Source: Liolophura sinensis (Eukaryota; Mollusca; Polyplacophora; Chitonida; Chitonidae). From it: DNA of 64,000 nt. This document shows positions 1 through 11,139 of this stretch, piece by piece (positions within the stretch are counted from its first letter, which is position 1; the number at the start of each line of letters is the position of its first letter). A program made the position numbers and the translations under genes. The notes below the pieces were generated by a model, which was given only the letters and a program-made list of their open reading frames with translations, did no database searches and was not told the origin of the DNA. Location: positions 22,271,127 to 22,335,126 of the forward strand of contig NC_088297.1 of NCBI RefSeq assembly GCF_032854445.1, written 5' to 3'.

Positions 1-2000
1 GTTCAATCGCGTAGGGAAATAACAAACATGAGTTTTGTTCCTCAGTTTTTCTTCCTCATTCATTTCTGAGAAAATCAAACCATTCAGCATGTTTTCCACT
101 CCATAGATGGAATTAAGTCTTTACAAACAATTAGGAGGTATTGCGATGTCTGTCAAAGTATCAAAGAGCAACATCAAGATATATTTATTTTATAATTTCA
201 TCCTGTTTCCTGTCCGTTTTTCTTTTTTAGTGAAATAGATTAGTGATATAAACGTGCATGCCGTTGGAAGCGAGTGGGTGAAACGATGTGATGTGCACAT
301 CCGGCCTTGTGTTTTTATGCGCTAAATACACAATTGTGCACGGATGGGGGCCATCTTTGGTGTGGACTTACCAGGTAAAGCCGTATCGCGGCTTAGCTTG
401 CTAGCGCAGCATAACCACCCAAGGCTTGGTCACTGATGTATACTTTCTGTGAGTTCATGCCCGTCCAGGTATACCGACACCATGTTGCGTGATAAACGTT
501 CAAATTCCTAATCCCAAGATCCTAGATTTATTGAACATTTTCGCTTAGGCTGTAGAAATATCGGGTTGTCACATCTGATTGTTAAGCCATGAAAAAATGA
601 ATCTTGTGTACTGTTTGTGTTTGTGCAGTGATATTAACATGACAGTTTCGGAGTGTGTACAACCACTGACACAAGGAAATCAGTTCTATTGCGGCCAAGT
701 ATTATATTGATTATAGACTTGAACTTTATACGAGCCATTCCTAAGGTTACCTGCCGCGGTGTGTTTGGCCTTGGATTATGCTGTTGACACCGTTATCAGA
801 GTGTAATGAATTGCCAGATGTTCACACATTCAGTCCGAGATAACGGCTGTTTTGGTTATAGGAATGGATAAGGATCTCTCTGTCTCCAAAAGAAATAAAC
901 ATTCTAGACAAAAAACTACTTGGTCTGGAACCAACGGTATGGTTTAGAGGTTTTGTAAGATGCCCAGCACACAATGGCATTTTCAGAGCCCTCCATAAAA
1001 AAGACGGTTTTGAAAATATGTCACCAGCGTTGATACATTTCTCATCTTGTGCAAGATGTTACATGTAACCAAGAAAAAAAAACGAACATAAGTTTTGTGG
1101 ACCAACTGCCATTCGTTCTCGAACTTTTATCTACTCCCGGAAGCTGAAATTGTTCAACATCTTTTTCCACTCAGTTGATGACATTGGATCTTTTGGAAAC
1201 CATAAAGAGGTAATGCGCTGTCTACCAAACCGTCAAACGGAAAATCAAGATACATCTGTGTGTGGTAATACATGCCAGCTATTTGAAACGACGCTAAACC
1301 CGAGTGGAAAATAATGGAAACAAGCTAATATGTCTTAATGTTGATGTACAACTTTTTTTGTGTTTTTCTGTAAAAAAAAATAAAAATAATAAATTGTGCG
1401 CTCAGGACAGATAGGGGCGATCTGTGAGGTAGATTTACTAGGTAAACCGAAGCTTGCCTTTTAACAAACTTTCAAAGTTCTAATTACACAAAACCTAAAT
1501 TTTTTGATAGTTGCCGCGTTGGTTGTGCAACTATCGGGTTGTTTCAGCAGACTGTTAAACCATGGAAAGATCAAGTCTGTGTATTTCGTGGGTTGGTGCT
1601 GTTTTTAGTACGTAACAGCTACGAAAAATGTACAGCCATTGAAACAAACCCGTCCTTTTCTTTTCCTGTCATGGCCAGGTATTATTGATTCTTGACGTGA
1701 GCTTTTTAAAAGTCTTTTCAAGGGCCACCTAACTCGGTTGCTTTTGTCTGTGCACTGTAGTGCTGACAGCAATCTCAGGTATAATAAATGGTGAGCTGAT
1801 CACTCTCGAGATAATGGCTCTTTGGGTTACAGGCGTGGATAATTTACCTCTACAACACAAAGCTCGGTTTGATAGCAGACCCGAACTGCTTCGTTTGGCA
1901 CTTTAGACTACAGCTGTTTACACTACAAAAATGGTCACCTTTCGTTATTTTAATCCTAGCTCTTTAAACAATGCTTCACGACATCTCTGCAGACAATCTG
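1..2000 (+). repeat. Diverged tandem duplication, two units of about 1 kb
   Basis: Two head-to-tail units, about 1-1080 and 1081-2000, align along most of their length at an offset near 1060 bases. Matching landmarks are the start (aacatgagttttgt against aacataagttttgt), the middle (atcgggttgt at about 560 and 1526) and the end (gagataacggct against gagataatggct). There is no open frame of note. A third, partial copy lies at about 8815-9180. This is likely an old segmental duplication or a dispersed repeat; its class is unknown. Confidence 0.6.
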
Positions 2001-2290
2001 ATTGTTTTGTTTCATTTTGAGTTTTCGACAAACAAGAGAAAAATTGGCCAGAGTTGTCGTATAGGTGTCATTGCACTTACACGTACGTCTCTACAGACGT
2101 CCTTTGTCAACGGTTATAGCAGTAATTGAAATGTTAACTGTCACTCTCCTTACTCAGGAAATGCATGGGTCTTGATTTCGTCATGTAAATCGACACAAAA
2201 TGTCCTGAAACTTACACAGAGACAGGTTTACCGTTCCAGTATTCCAGCGAGACAGAACTATAACCAGGTTTTATTCTAAATGCTCATAAC
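2001..2290. other. Unassigned stretch
   Basis: No open frame, promoter or recognisable repeat was seen between the 1 kb tandem units and the following SINE. Confidence 0.4.
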
Positions 2291-2292
2291 CT

Positions 2293-2567
2293 CCCCGGGT
2301 AGCACAGTTGGTAGAGCGTCCGCTTCGTGACCGGTAGATCCAGGATCAATCCTTGATCGAGTCACACCTAAGACTTTAAAAGAGCTTGGCGTTCAGCATG
2401 AAGGGGATAGTGCAACGACTGTTTGACCCGTATCAGTATAATGTCTCGGGCGGGGGCGGCTTACTTGCCTTCGGTAAGTTGTCTCAGTGAAGCAGCACTA
2501 AATAAAAGAGCGGTGGAAATCCGTGCGCTGTGCTAGCGCGCTAACCAACGGACAAGGCAAGACAAGA
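2293..2567 (+). mobile_element. tRNA-derived SINE (family B), copy 1, joined to a family A head
   Basis: The head reads like a tRNA: an A box (tagcacagttggtagagcg) and a B box around gatcaatcc, the two internal RNA polymerase III promoter elements. It is followed by the family B body (gcttggcgttcagcatgaag; cagtataatg; tgaagcagcac). Instead of the usual family B tail, the copy runs into gctagcgcgctaaccaac, the reverse complement of the family A SINE head. The copy is therefore a chimera of two SINEs in opposite orientations. Confidence 0.8.
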
Positions 2568-2785
2568 CTTCGTGACCGGTAGATCCAGTCACACCTAAGA
2601 CTTTAAAAGAGCTTGGCGTTCAGCATGAAGGGGATAGTGCAACGACTGTTTGACCCGTATCAGTATAATGTCTCGGGCGGGGGCGGCTTACTTGCCTTCG
2701 GTAAGTTGTCTCAGTGAAGCAGCACTAAATAAAAGAGCGGTGGAAATCCGTGCGCTGTGCTAGCGCGCTAACCAACGGACAAGGC
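2568..2785 (+). repeat. Tandem duplicate of the SINE B/A chimera
   Basis: From cttcgtgaccgg at 2568 the sequence repeats 2323-2567 almost without change, including the odd join to the family A head. The second copy lacks 18 bases that hold the B box. The near identity means a recent local duplication of an already chimeric element, not a fresh retroposition. Confidence 0.85.
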
Positions 2786-2789
2786 TTTG

Positions 2790-4195
2790 AAGAGAACGAA
2801 TCGCACCACAACGTCATATTATGATATACTGTAAGATTGCAGGCATTTTCCCGATCCTGTTCTATTTGGTCGGTTAGTGTGTTCCTGAAAATCTTCATTT
2901 ATTTGTACCACTGCAACATCTAAAGTCAGCATATCGTAATACAATATATGTTTTGGTCCTTACATTGTATAATTGCATTTCAGCCGTTCACATGTGACAA
3001 GGACACGTACAATACTTCCACAATCTGTCGAACTTTCCCCCATCTTTTCAGGATTATATCCAAATGTTCACCACACAATTAACAGCTCATTCCACAGTTT
3101 AACAGATAACTTCTTCAATGTTCCAAGAAAAACTTTGTATTGCAAGTTCACGCATTTAGGAAGATCAACTATTGGGCAGTAACCCAAGGGGTTAAGCCCT
3201 GTTACAGACAATTTTAAGAGGTAGTGCGGTGCTCCCTACTTTTACACGATAGGAACCACTGCGTGAGCATACCGCAGCACATATTTTTGAAACTACTCAA
3301 CATTTCACTAATTTGGGTTCCCAGCAGTACACCTGGAAAGTGCAAAGACATACATGTGCATATATGTGCATACACGTATAGGCCAACATAGACTTACCGG
3401 TATAGAGATTTGTGTAGTTACATACAGGACTAGAAACATGTTGATTGCCCACAATTACGACTTTACAGAAAATTCTCGAAAATATTAATTATTTCAGCTC
3501 TGCCTCGAGAGGAAGGAATCTGAATGACGCTCAAAGACCTATCATTTATTTATTACGGTACACCTCTGCATGTAGGCCTACTAGGTTTATTCCAATAACT
3601 CACTCGCTGACAACTTTACCTTTTCATTTTGTTTTGATAGCAGGGGGTTGTAATATTATTTCATTCTATTGTAACTTGCTTAATGTGACTGTTAATTTTT
3701 TTTACCTGTCGAAACATTTCTGTATACACGAACAACTGCCGTTTTGGGACCAAAACATGATACGCTTGTTATTATAAATTCAAATGTAGGCCAACATTAG
3801 AAGACGAAATTTATTATTTGTGCTTTGTTTATTGGCTGTATATAGTATAAATCAAAAGTGTTTCTGAACAGTTGCTGTTCTCGTGATCACTGTATTTCAT
3901 TACATTACCTTCTCTCCTCAAAAATCAGCGATACATGTACACGTTGGAAACTGAACCCTCGATGACACTTTAACTCAGCACAAATAGCTGATGATCGGTG
4001 TAGAATTAAAACCATTCATTGGGAGCGATATTAGGAAGATTTAATGCAGTACAATACCAGAACTTGCTGAATAGTAACCGAAATGACCATAGTTTAGTCA
4101 TTGCTACATCTCCTTCATGACAAACACTAGACAATGTCACAAATGCACATATCACAGTAGTCATTCTCCACGACTATGGGTAGTGGTACATGAAC
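2790..4195. other. AT-rich stretch without a recognised gene
   Basis: Short open frames at 2973-3182 and 3445-3777 are AT-rich, show no recognisable domain and look like chance. No repeat was recognised. Confidence 0.4.
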
Positions 4196-4198
4196 CTT

Positions 4199-4258
4199 TG
4201 CTGTAACCTTTAGTTTGCTGTAACCTTCAGTTTGCTGTAACCTTCAGTTTGCTGTAAC
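4199..4258 (+). repeat. 17-bp tandem repeat, about 3.5 units
   Basis: The unit tgctgtaaccttcagtt is repeated head to tail with one changed base in the first unit. Confidence 0.9.
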
Positions 4259-4744
4259 CAACAACTCAAGTTGTTTTTGGGACATTTCTCCGCAATAAAG
4301 AATCAGTGCACATCATTTCATTTGTAGGTGTGTTTGGAATTTTAACTGAAACCGTCTGCTTCAGTTAACAACGGGGCAATAACACTAGAGCAAAATAAAA
4401 TCTTCGTGAATGTAAATAGAACTGTGCCACAAGAGAACAATAAGGATTCTGTTCTAAATTAGACTTCCTACAGGTTTATTGCTCCTTTAGCCCTGAAGGA
4501 TATGCATGTCATAAAACGTGACCGAAAGAACCCTGAGCCTTAAAGAGCAAGCACTACACTATCGAGGCCACTCAAACCACAGCCAATTGGGTATTGAAAT
4601 TTTAAGAATCATTACGGATTTTTCACTGAAGAATAAGCTAAGAATTAAAAATGGCTGCCATCTGCAAGGACAGTCGTGTCTATAATATTTGTGGCTGCTA
4701 ATAAATACATATTACTCTATATAAGAAGAGCGAGCCCCTCTCGC

Positions 4745-4900
4745 CGAGATGTTTAGTGTGTCAGTGCGGCGCAGTGACCCGAAAGATTTTCATCAATGCG
4801 GAAATCCTGCCTATTCTGGCTTCCTCTCTGGCCGAACGTGGGAAGGTTTGTCAGCAACATGCTGATGGTCGTGGGTTTCGCCCACGATCTGCCCGTTCGA
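4745..4900 (+). mobile_element. SINE family A fragment
   Basis: Degenerate plus-strand copy. Recognisable blocks are gcagtgacccgaaag, tggcttcctctctggc, cgtgggaagg and gatggtcgtgggtttc, in the family order. The 3' tail is missing and the start is worn. Confidence 0.65.
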
Positions 4901-5135
4901 TCACTGTAAACGTTTTTTTCATGTTAAGTGCACTAAATAATCCATGTTACCGGAAGCATATGACATAAGTATGGGTGTAATTGATTCGACCAGATGCCAT
5001 TCGACTTAACCGGAAGGTGTCTTGGCAAGCCTATTCTGACTCTCTTGATCGCCACAGACATTGTCAAGCACGAAACCATGCATTCTCCTCGATATTAAAC
5101 AAGAATTCATCATCTCAATACGCATTTAGAGAATT

Positions 5136-5744
5136 ACAAATTTCCTTCTGATGTTTTCCTTTGTATATCTCCAAATGGAATTTCTCTCATCAATGCTACG
5201 TACAAACATTCCAGAAGATCCAGACGATCCCATTTCCCCTATCGGCATTTCCGGTCTATTTTCAATGCAGTCGACAGAGAAAGAGTGTTCTGACAGATTG
5301 GAAGGTTACTAGGACAACGGAAACGTCAAAAGGCGTTTCAGGCATACTGGGCTCACTGGGACAACAATTGGCTAGGTAATTTATTTATATTTAGGTACTA
5401 CTTACACTAACTCCTATAAATGTGCACGATGTCTTCTTAATACAGTGCAAGCACCAGATCCTAACGAGCAATCAGAGCAGGGGACTCTAGAAGCTTTTAG
5501 TCCAAGCCCGAAACTGAAGACGAAGCTCGCATCCATCATAGGTGAAGTGACACTCCTTACTCCTGAAGCACGCAGTACTGTGCACAACAGCTGTTATAAA
5601 CTCAACACTATATCACAACTCTCGAATAAGTACAGTGGCTTTCCCACTTTCTATTGTCGAAATTCATTACCTAAAAAGTATCGAATTTCTTGTCTTGGTG
5701 TAATTAGAAGTCTTAACATCAGTGACCACATTACCAGCTTCTAG
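5136..5744 (+). other. Possible exon-like open frames, function unknown
   Basis: A frame of about 54 codons opens with an ATG near 5152 and ends at a stop near 5315; it contains an acidic, proline-rich stretch (PEDPDDPISPIGISGLF). A second frame, 5445-5744 (99 codons), follows a good splice-acceptor-like sequence (cttcttaatacag) and begins with the residues APDPNEQSEQGTLEAFSPSP. Its first ~45 codons have balanced base use, unlike the AT-rich flanks. I do not recognise a family. It may be two exons, an old transposase remnant, or chance. Confidence 0.2.
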
Positions 5745-5924
5745 CCGTGCTTGTGTCTGTGTTCTACACCAGATAACTCTCATCAACAGCATCCAGCCAT
5801 TACATCGACAAATGAGTGACAAGAATGGTTTGGGGATTGTCCTGGATCACGCATATTCATTGAAACTAAGCCCACTAACTGACCCAGCTGTGCGGCAAAC
5901 GTGGCTTTAGCTCCAAACTTTTGT

Positions 5925-6060
5925 ACTTAAAGCAAATAAAACCGTATTTGTGTCGAATGTAATGAGAAGTCGTACCACTTTTGATGGACCGCGTCTGTTA
6001 ACCCACTTAGCCTCTACAGATATTGTGAAGCACAGACAAGGCTGTGCTTCACGATATCAG
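5925..6060 (-). repeat. Dispersed repeat D, copy 1, with a 17-bp hairpin
   Basis: Read on the minus strand it matches the repeats at about 16246-16400 and 27048-27190: ggctaagtgggttaac, then a short gap, then acacaaatacggttttattt. At 6019-6035 and 6042-6058 two 17-bp arms (gatattgtgaagcacag and ctgtgcttcacgatatc) pair with one mismatch around a 6-base loop. The family may be tRNA-related, since ggctaagtgggtta resembles an A box, but no clear B box was found. Confidence 0.6.
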
Positions 6061-6374
6061 GGCAGTTGGCAGTGTTTAGCTAACGTGATTGGCGTAATTC
6101 TCTTCCTATCGATATTCTCAACGCAGATTCATCCGGGATTTGAAGGAAGCCGGCGAATCTCTTTAAATAGTTTGAATTACTATCTGTAGAAGTGATTTGG
6201 GGTTAACGCATTGTTGGTGCCTGTAAACTAAACATTACATCTGTAAATGTAGAATTATTTTGTTAAATCACGAAATCTTTGCTGCCTTTAAAGTTAATTT
6301 AAGAAAAACGATCAAAGGCGTTCAAAAATGTACATCACGAAGATCGTTACGATTCCAGCATATCCATAGCTCTA

Positions 6375-6636
6375 GGAGCCTCCGTGGCCATCTTGGTTAG
6401 TATTCCAGAGCGGCACAGTGACCCATGAGCCTTTCACCAATGCACTCACTGTGAATTCAAGTCAAGCCTGTGCTGGCTTCCTTTCAGGTCATATCTGGGA
6501 AGATCTTGCAACAACCTGCGGAGGGTAGTGTGTTTGCCATGGGCCCTGGACGGTTTTCTCCCATTATAATGCTAGCCGCCGTTGTATAAATGAAATGTTC
6601 CTGAGCACTTACTAAAACACCCATGAAATAAATATG
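6375..6636 (+). mobile_element. SINE family A, near full length
   Basis: Plus-strand copy. The head starts at ggagcctccgtggc, with a worn A box, then a B box (gtgaattcaagtcaag). The body follows (tgctggcttcctttcag, caacctgcggagggt, ataatgctagccgcc), then the 3' part with a gaaataaatat tail. Length is about 260 bases, the usual size of this family in the window. Confidence 0.85.
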
Positions 6637-6694
6637 TAAATATCCATAGTGCTGCCTACGGATATACCAAATGGATATACCGAAGTTTTCAGAT

Positions 6695-6923
6695 GATTTA
6701 TTTATTTTATTGGTGTTTTACGCCGTGCTTAAAATATTTCACTTATACAACAGTCGCCAGCATTACGGTATAAAAAAAAAACTGGGCAAAGCCCAGGGAA
6801 ACCCACGATCACCCGCAGATTGCTGACAGGCCTTCCCACGTACCCTCGGAGAGGAAGCCAGCATGAGTTGTACTTGAACTCACAGCGACTGCATTGAGAG
6901 ACTTCCGGGTCATTAGGTCGTGC
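6695..6923 (-). mobile_element. SINE family A, head-truncated
   Basis: The copy lies on the minus strand, so the A/T-rich tail (tttatttattttattggtg) comes first on the plus strand. The body and B box (cttgaactcacagcgac) are present; the last ~40 bases of the tRNA-like head are lost. A run of A/T bases was inserted near 6772. Confidence 0.85.
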
Positions 6924-7023
6924 TGTATAATTAAATACGCACAGCATAGAGAGTAAAACCAGGGCAGGGACGGCAGTGTGATGGGTGGAAAATGATCACA
7001 CGTAATCCCCTCGGCCACGAACG

Positions 7024-7284
7024 CTACGCATTGAGACAGGCACCCCGTGTGACCACGGTGACAGTGGATTCAGTGATAGTTTCCAGAACAGTATTTGTGA
7101 AAGCTTGAATGCCAGCAGCTTTAAGTTGAATATGTCCCAACTGGACACTAAGCACGGACACTACTTTGTAACTAAAGACGTACCACTTCCCAATGTCACC
7201 ACTAGACACTAAACACTGACCAGACATTGTCCCGAGGACACTCTGCGCAATGTTTATTCGGAGGTTGACGCTGTTAGTAAACAT
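7024..7284 (-). other. Short open frame, function unknown
   Basis: An 86-codon minus-strand frame between two SINE copies. It contains no recognisable motif. Repeated short phrases (ggacactaagcacggacac, agacactaaacactgacc) suggest a degenerate local repeat rather than a gene. Confidence 0.15.
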
Positions 7285-7570
7285 GTTTTCCTAATAAAGA
7301 GATGGCCAGCTTTATCGGTTGAGAGTAACTTTTTCGCAATGTAAATGGACGCCGTATTACACAGTTGGCGCTCAAATTGTCACATGACCCTTGGATTTGT
7401 ACTTCCGGAAAAAGAGTAATATGTAAACTACATAAGCAAGCATATTGCATTTCTTGAACGGAAAATTTCAAAACAAAGAACTATAGTATTAGACCACATC
7501 AAATTTGGACATGCTAGTTAATATTCCATTATCTAGCAAGATTTTCGCGTGATTTCTCAAGGCTTACATC

Positions 7571-7659
7571 ATATTTCACTTATACGGCGGCGGCCAGCGT
7601 TATGGTGGGAGGAAACCGGATAGAGCCCGGAGAAAGCGACGACCATCCGCAGACTGCTG
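7571..7659 (-). mobile_element. SINE family A body fragment
   Basis: Only the middle of the element remains (tatttcacttatacggcgg to catccgcagactgctg). The end nearest the head falls at the internal site where four other partial copies also end. Confidence 0.75.
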
Positions 7660-7796
7660 TATTGAAATAAGTCAGATAGTTAGAAAAGGTCACACACATG
7701 CGACTGGTTGTTGAAATACATTTTTTCCGTAGAGAATTTCGCTTACCCAGGTAAATATTGGCGTCGATATGCGTATAAACAGCAAGGTGTTTGAGA

Positions 7797-8145
7797 AAGT
7801 GTACTGGAACGGAATGGAAACGTATACTGTGACGGAATAGAAAAGTGTACTGTGACGTAATGGAAACGTTTACTGTGACGGAATAGAAAAGTGTACTGTG
7901 GCGGAATGGAAAACTGTACTGTGACGGAATGGAAACGTGTACTGTGACCGAATAGAAAAGTGTACTTTGTCGGAATGGAAACGTGTACTGTTACTGAATA
8001 GAAAAGTGTACAGTGACGGAATGGAAAAGTACTGTGACGGAATGGAAAAGTGTACTGTGATGGAATGGAAACGTGTACTGTGACGGAATGGAAAAATGTA
8101 CTGTGACGGAATGAAACAGTGTACTGTGTCTGAATGGAAAACCTG
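7797..8145 (+). repeat. 23-bp minisatellite, about 15 units
   Basis: Unit close to gtgtactgtgacggaatgga plus aaa, varying at a few sites (aatag for aatgg; aacg for aaag). It is not a coding array: the length is not a multiple of three and stops are frequent. Confidence 0.95.
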
Positions 8146-8410
8146 TTGCTGTTGTTTTTAAGGATTATATTTGTCTTTGGTGTGATATTTCATAAAGATC
8201 ACTGGTTGCGCACCTTATTTCCTTATACGGTTAAGTTAAAATCCAGTTCCTGATTCAATGGTTCCCTTGAAGTGCCTAATTACTTGACTGCATAGGAATT
8301 CACTTCCTGAATAAATCGTGTATTAATAGTATATTAGATTTAAAATAATTATTAATAAAAAAACATAAAAACATTTTAAAAGGGCTGGAAACCACGTACT
8401 CTGTTTTATT

Positions 8411-8679
8411 GATTGATTTATTTATTTGATTGGTGTTTTACGCCGTACTCAAGAATATTTCAATAATACGACGGAGGCCAGCATTATGGTGTGAAGAAAC
8501 CGGGCAGAGTCCAGCGGAAACCCACGACCATCCGCAGGTTGCTGGCAGACCTTCCCCACGTACGGCCGGAGAGGAAGCCAGCATGAGCTGGACTTGAACT
8601 CACATCGACCGCATTGGTGAGATACTCCTGGGTCATTAAGCTACGCAAGCGCGCTAACCAACTGAGCCACGGAGGCCCC
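8411..8679 (-). mobile_element. SINE family A, full length with target-site duplication
   Basis: Complete minus-strand copy. Its reverse complement starts ggggcctccgtggctcag, has an A box (tggctcagttggttagcg), a B box (gtgagttcaagtccagc), the family body and an AT-rich tail. It is flanked by a 9-bp duplication, actctgttt, at 8398-8406 and 8681-8689, which fixes both ends. tRNA-derived SINEs are copied from RNA polymerase III transcripts by a LINE reverse transcriptase; no LINE was found in the window. Confidence 0.93.
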
Positions 8680-8814
8680 GACTCTGTTTGAACATTCCCT
8701 CATATACTCTCTTAAACTCCAACACGGCAGGTATAAAACTTCTCCATCCACTAAACTGCCGAGTGGAGATTCTTTAAAAAACTAATTCTCCATTTAAATA
8801 ATAGCGTCACGTCA

Positions 8815-9180
8815 CCGCTATCATTTAAATGTTTCTCAAAAGGAAACGTTCAAATTCGTAATCATCATAATCCAGAATTATTTAAAATGATATAAATAGG
8901 ATTATGTCAGCAAAGTGTAAAGTCAAGAAATGATAAACTGTTCATAGTCTGTGGATATTTTTGATGACAACAACATGACAACCACCGAGTCTATCCACCC
9001 ACTAATCATTTTACCGTCAAGTATTATTTATTTCCCACGTAAACCTTTTCCTAAGGCTACCCGCCATGATTATTGGGCGTGTCTGTGGGTTGTGATGTTT
9101 ACGTCAATCTCAATTTAACGCGCTGATGCATGATTTCACGCACTGTGCGAGATAACGGTCATTTTAGAAATAAAACAACA
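8815..9180 (+). repeat. Third, partial copy of the 1 kb repeat
   Basis: Aligns with about 500-870: aaacgttcaaattcgtaatc at the start, cctaaggctacccgcc in the middle, gagataacggtcatttt at the end. The first half of the unit is absent. Confidence 0.65.
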
Positions 9181-9940
9181 ACGGTTGTTTTAGAAATAAA
9201 ACAAAACGAGCGAAAAACAAAACGTCACATTTTTGTAAAATGAAGGTCGGTAGAAATGCAACGAATTCTCCCGTATACATAGATCAGAATGACGTGGGTA
9301 AGGTTGGATAAATAATTTATTACTGTTGTTACACGCTGTAAGGTACTGAAGTATACGACCTTTAATTACGTCCACATTATTAGGCAACATCATACATAAA
9401 TTCCCGAGACTTAGTACCTTTAGTGGTAATTTAAGGTTCTTCAAGGAAAAGTCTTTATTCCTATGGCGTGAATCTATGCATCGAAACAGACATTCGTATA
9501 CCAGTCGTCAACCAGTAAGGATGTTCCCGGGCAATAATCACAAGGCCCATTCCCAAATCGACAATTAACACAAAAACCACCAAAGAGCTAAGAACATATA
9601 TAAAGTATGAAAATAGGACGGAATCATGTAAAGATCAGCAGCCAACAGTTTTCATTGATGTTGGAAAGACGCAAGGTATGTACTATGTGACTGAGTGAAA
9701 TCAGTATTCAGATCGCGTACCATGCTATAATATCAGTTGTCGATGAGAAAATTTATCGCCATTCAGAAAAAATTCTAGCGATTTGATTGGTTGTAATGCG
9801 AAACATACAAGAGCGAATATAACTAGACTCCTGTGCTACATCAGGGTTCATATACCACCGGAGTGAAGGTCTGTTTTTTGCCTCGCATTGGTCAAAAGAT
9901 TGTGGCAAAATGGACAGGTGTTATCCCGGAAATACCAAAA
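9180..9940. other. Unassigned stretch
   Basis: The 84-codon minus-strand frame at 9190-9444 has no recognisable motif. No repeat was seen. Confidence 0.3.
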
Positions 9941-9943
9941 AAT

Positions 9944-10369
9944 CTAATGAGTATGCTGCACTGATTTTGTTCCTACAGTGATGAAAAGAAAGATCGAGTA
10001 AAGTCTTAAGACACCTTTGCCATGGTTTGAGGTCTGAAAACATGCCGGGGCATCGTAAACCTTTATACTTTGAATGTCTGGGTCATTCCTTCTGTAGTTA
10101 AATCGCCCTCCAGAATCATCTGTGTTGGGACACAAATCAGTCATTTTCGTTCCTGCTTGTTGATCACAACATCACCGTGTTGGTCGTTAACGGGAGAAAT
10201 TTGACATGAACAAAGACTGTGTGTTGAGTACCGAGATTTCTCCCTACTGAGTACAGTACCATCCGCATCGTTATTCAAATCGACGTCCTCTCCGAAGAAA
10301 TCAAAATCGCCATAATCACATCCACCACAGTATTCTGTCGTCTCATATCCTGTGCGCGTTTCATTTGTT
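9944..10369 (-). other. Possible exon-like pair of open frames, function unknown
   Basis: On the minus strand a stop-to-stop frame of about 75 codons from about 10369 has balanced base use and an acidic, glycine- and tyrosine-rich segment (EYCGGCDYGDFDFFGEDVD), but no ATG. It ends in an atga overlap with a second frame of 66 codons (9944-10144) that starts MTDLCPNTDDSGGRF. The pair would need one frameshift or an intron to be read together. I recognise no family. It could be an exon of a cytoplasmic tail, or chance. Confidence 0.2.
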
Positions 10370-11130
10370 TAGCGCTAATACAGACCTTGACTGACCTGAA
10401 TCACCTGATTAGTGACTATGATGACGTAGCTCGATGCACAGGACAGAAATATATGACAGCTCCGACGTTAAATAACTGTACAATACAGTCAGTGAACAAT
10501 AATATTAATAGAAAGTGACATCAATGACAACCTTCTTTCGACGTCAGGTTTCTGTGAACTTCAATACCGACACGGACTGTAGAGATTTAAGGATTTTATT
10601 TTATTGCCCACAAAAAACACAAATGAAGACAACGCCGGGTAAGCATTCGGCTTCGCCTAATTAGCACGTTTTCCTTAGTTTTAGGTCTCAGAAATGTTGA
10701 AATTTATTGTGATAAATTCGTTATATTGATATGATCGGAAAAATATTATCGACCTCAGCCAAATATCCACTCGTGTTCCCCCGAAAGGTCATCATATAAC
10801 TAAAACGTGTCTCAGTTGCACTTTGATGGCAACTGTTTATATATCCAGCGTGGCAATTTAATTTAACTGGATGAATACTGCACCTAGCTCCAGGTTAAGC
10901 ATAATTAGATCCTATCACGAAGCAGAGCGCCAAAGATTCTGGACACTATTCATATTTACTTACAACAGAATTATATTTATGGTAAAACTTAAGAAATTGG
11001 AATGAAGGCGTTTCATGGGATAACCTTGTCACACTAGTTTTTGCAGTATTAAGTTGTGACATTGGTTGAAATTGTCACACAACACGCAGGATCTAACAAA
11101 TGCTACAAGGTGAGATATGTACACGCCATG
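10370..11130. other. Unassigned stretch
   Basis: No gene, tandem repeat or known mobile element recognised. Confidence 0.3.
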
Positions 11131-11139
11131 TGCAGGCTC

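Noticed and set aside
2297-2370. tRNA gene candidate
   Set aside because: The A and B boxes belong to the head of a SINE; the family body follows directly and no good cloverleaf is apparent.
3445-3777. 110-codon plus-strand frame as a gene
   Set aside because: AT-rich with no domain and no related copy; the length is within chance for this composition.
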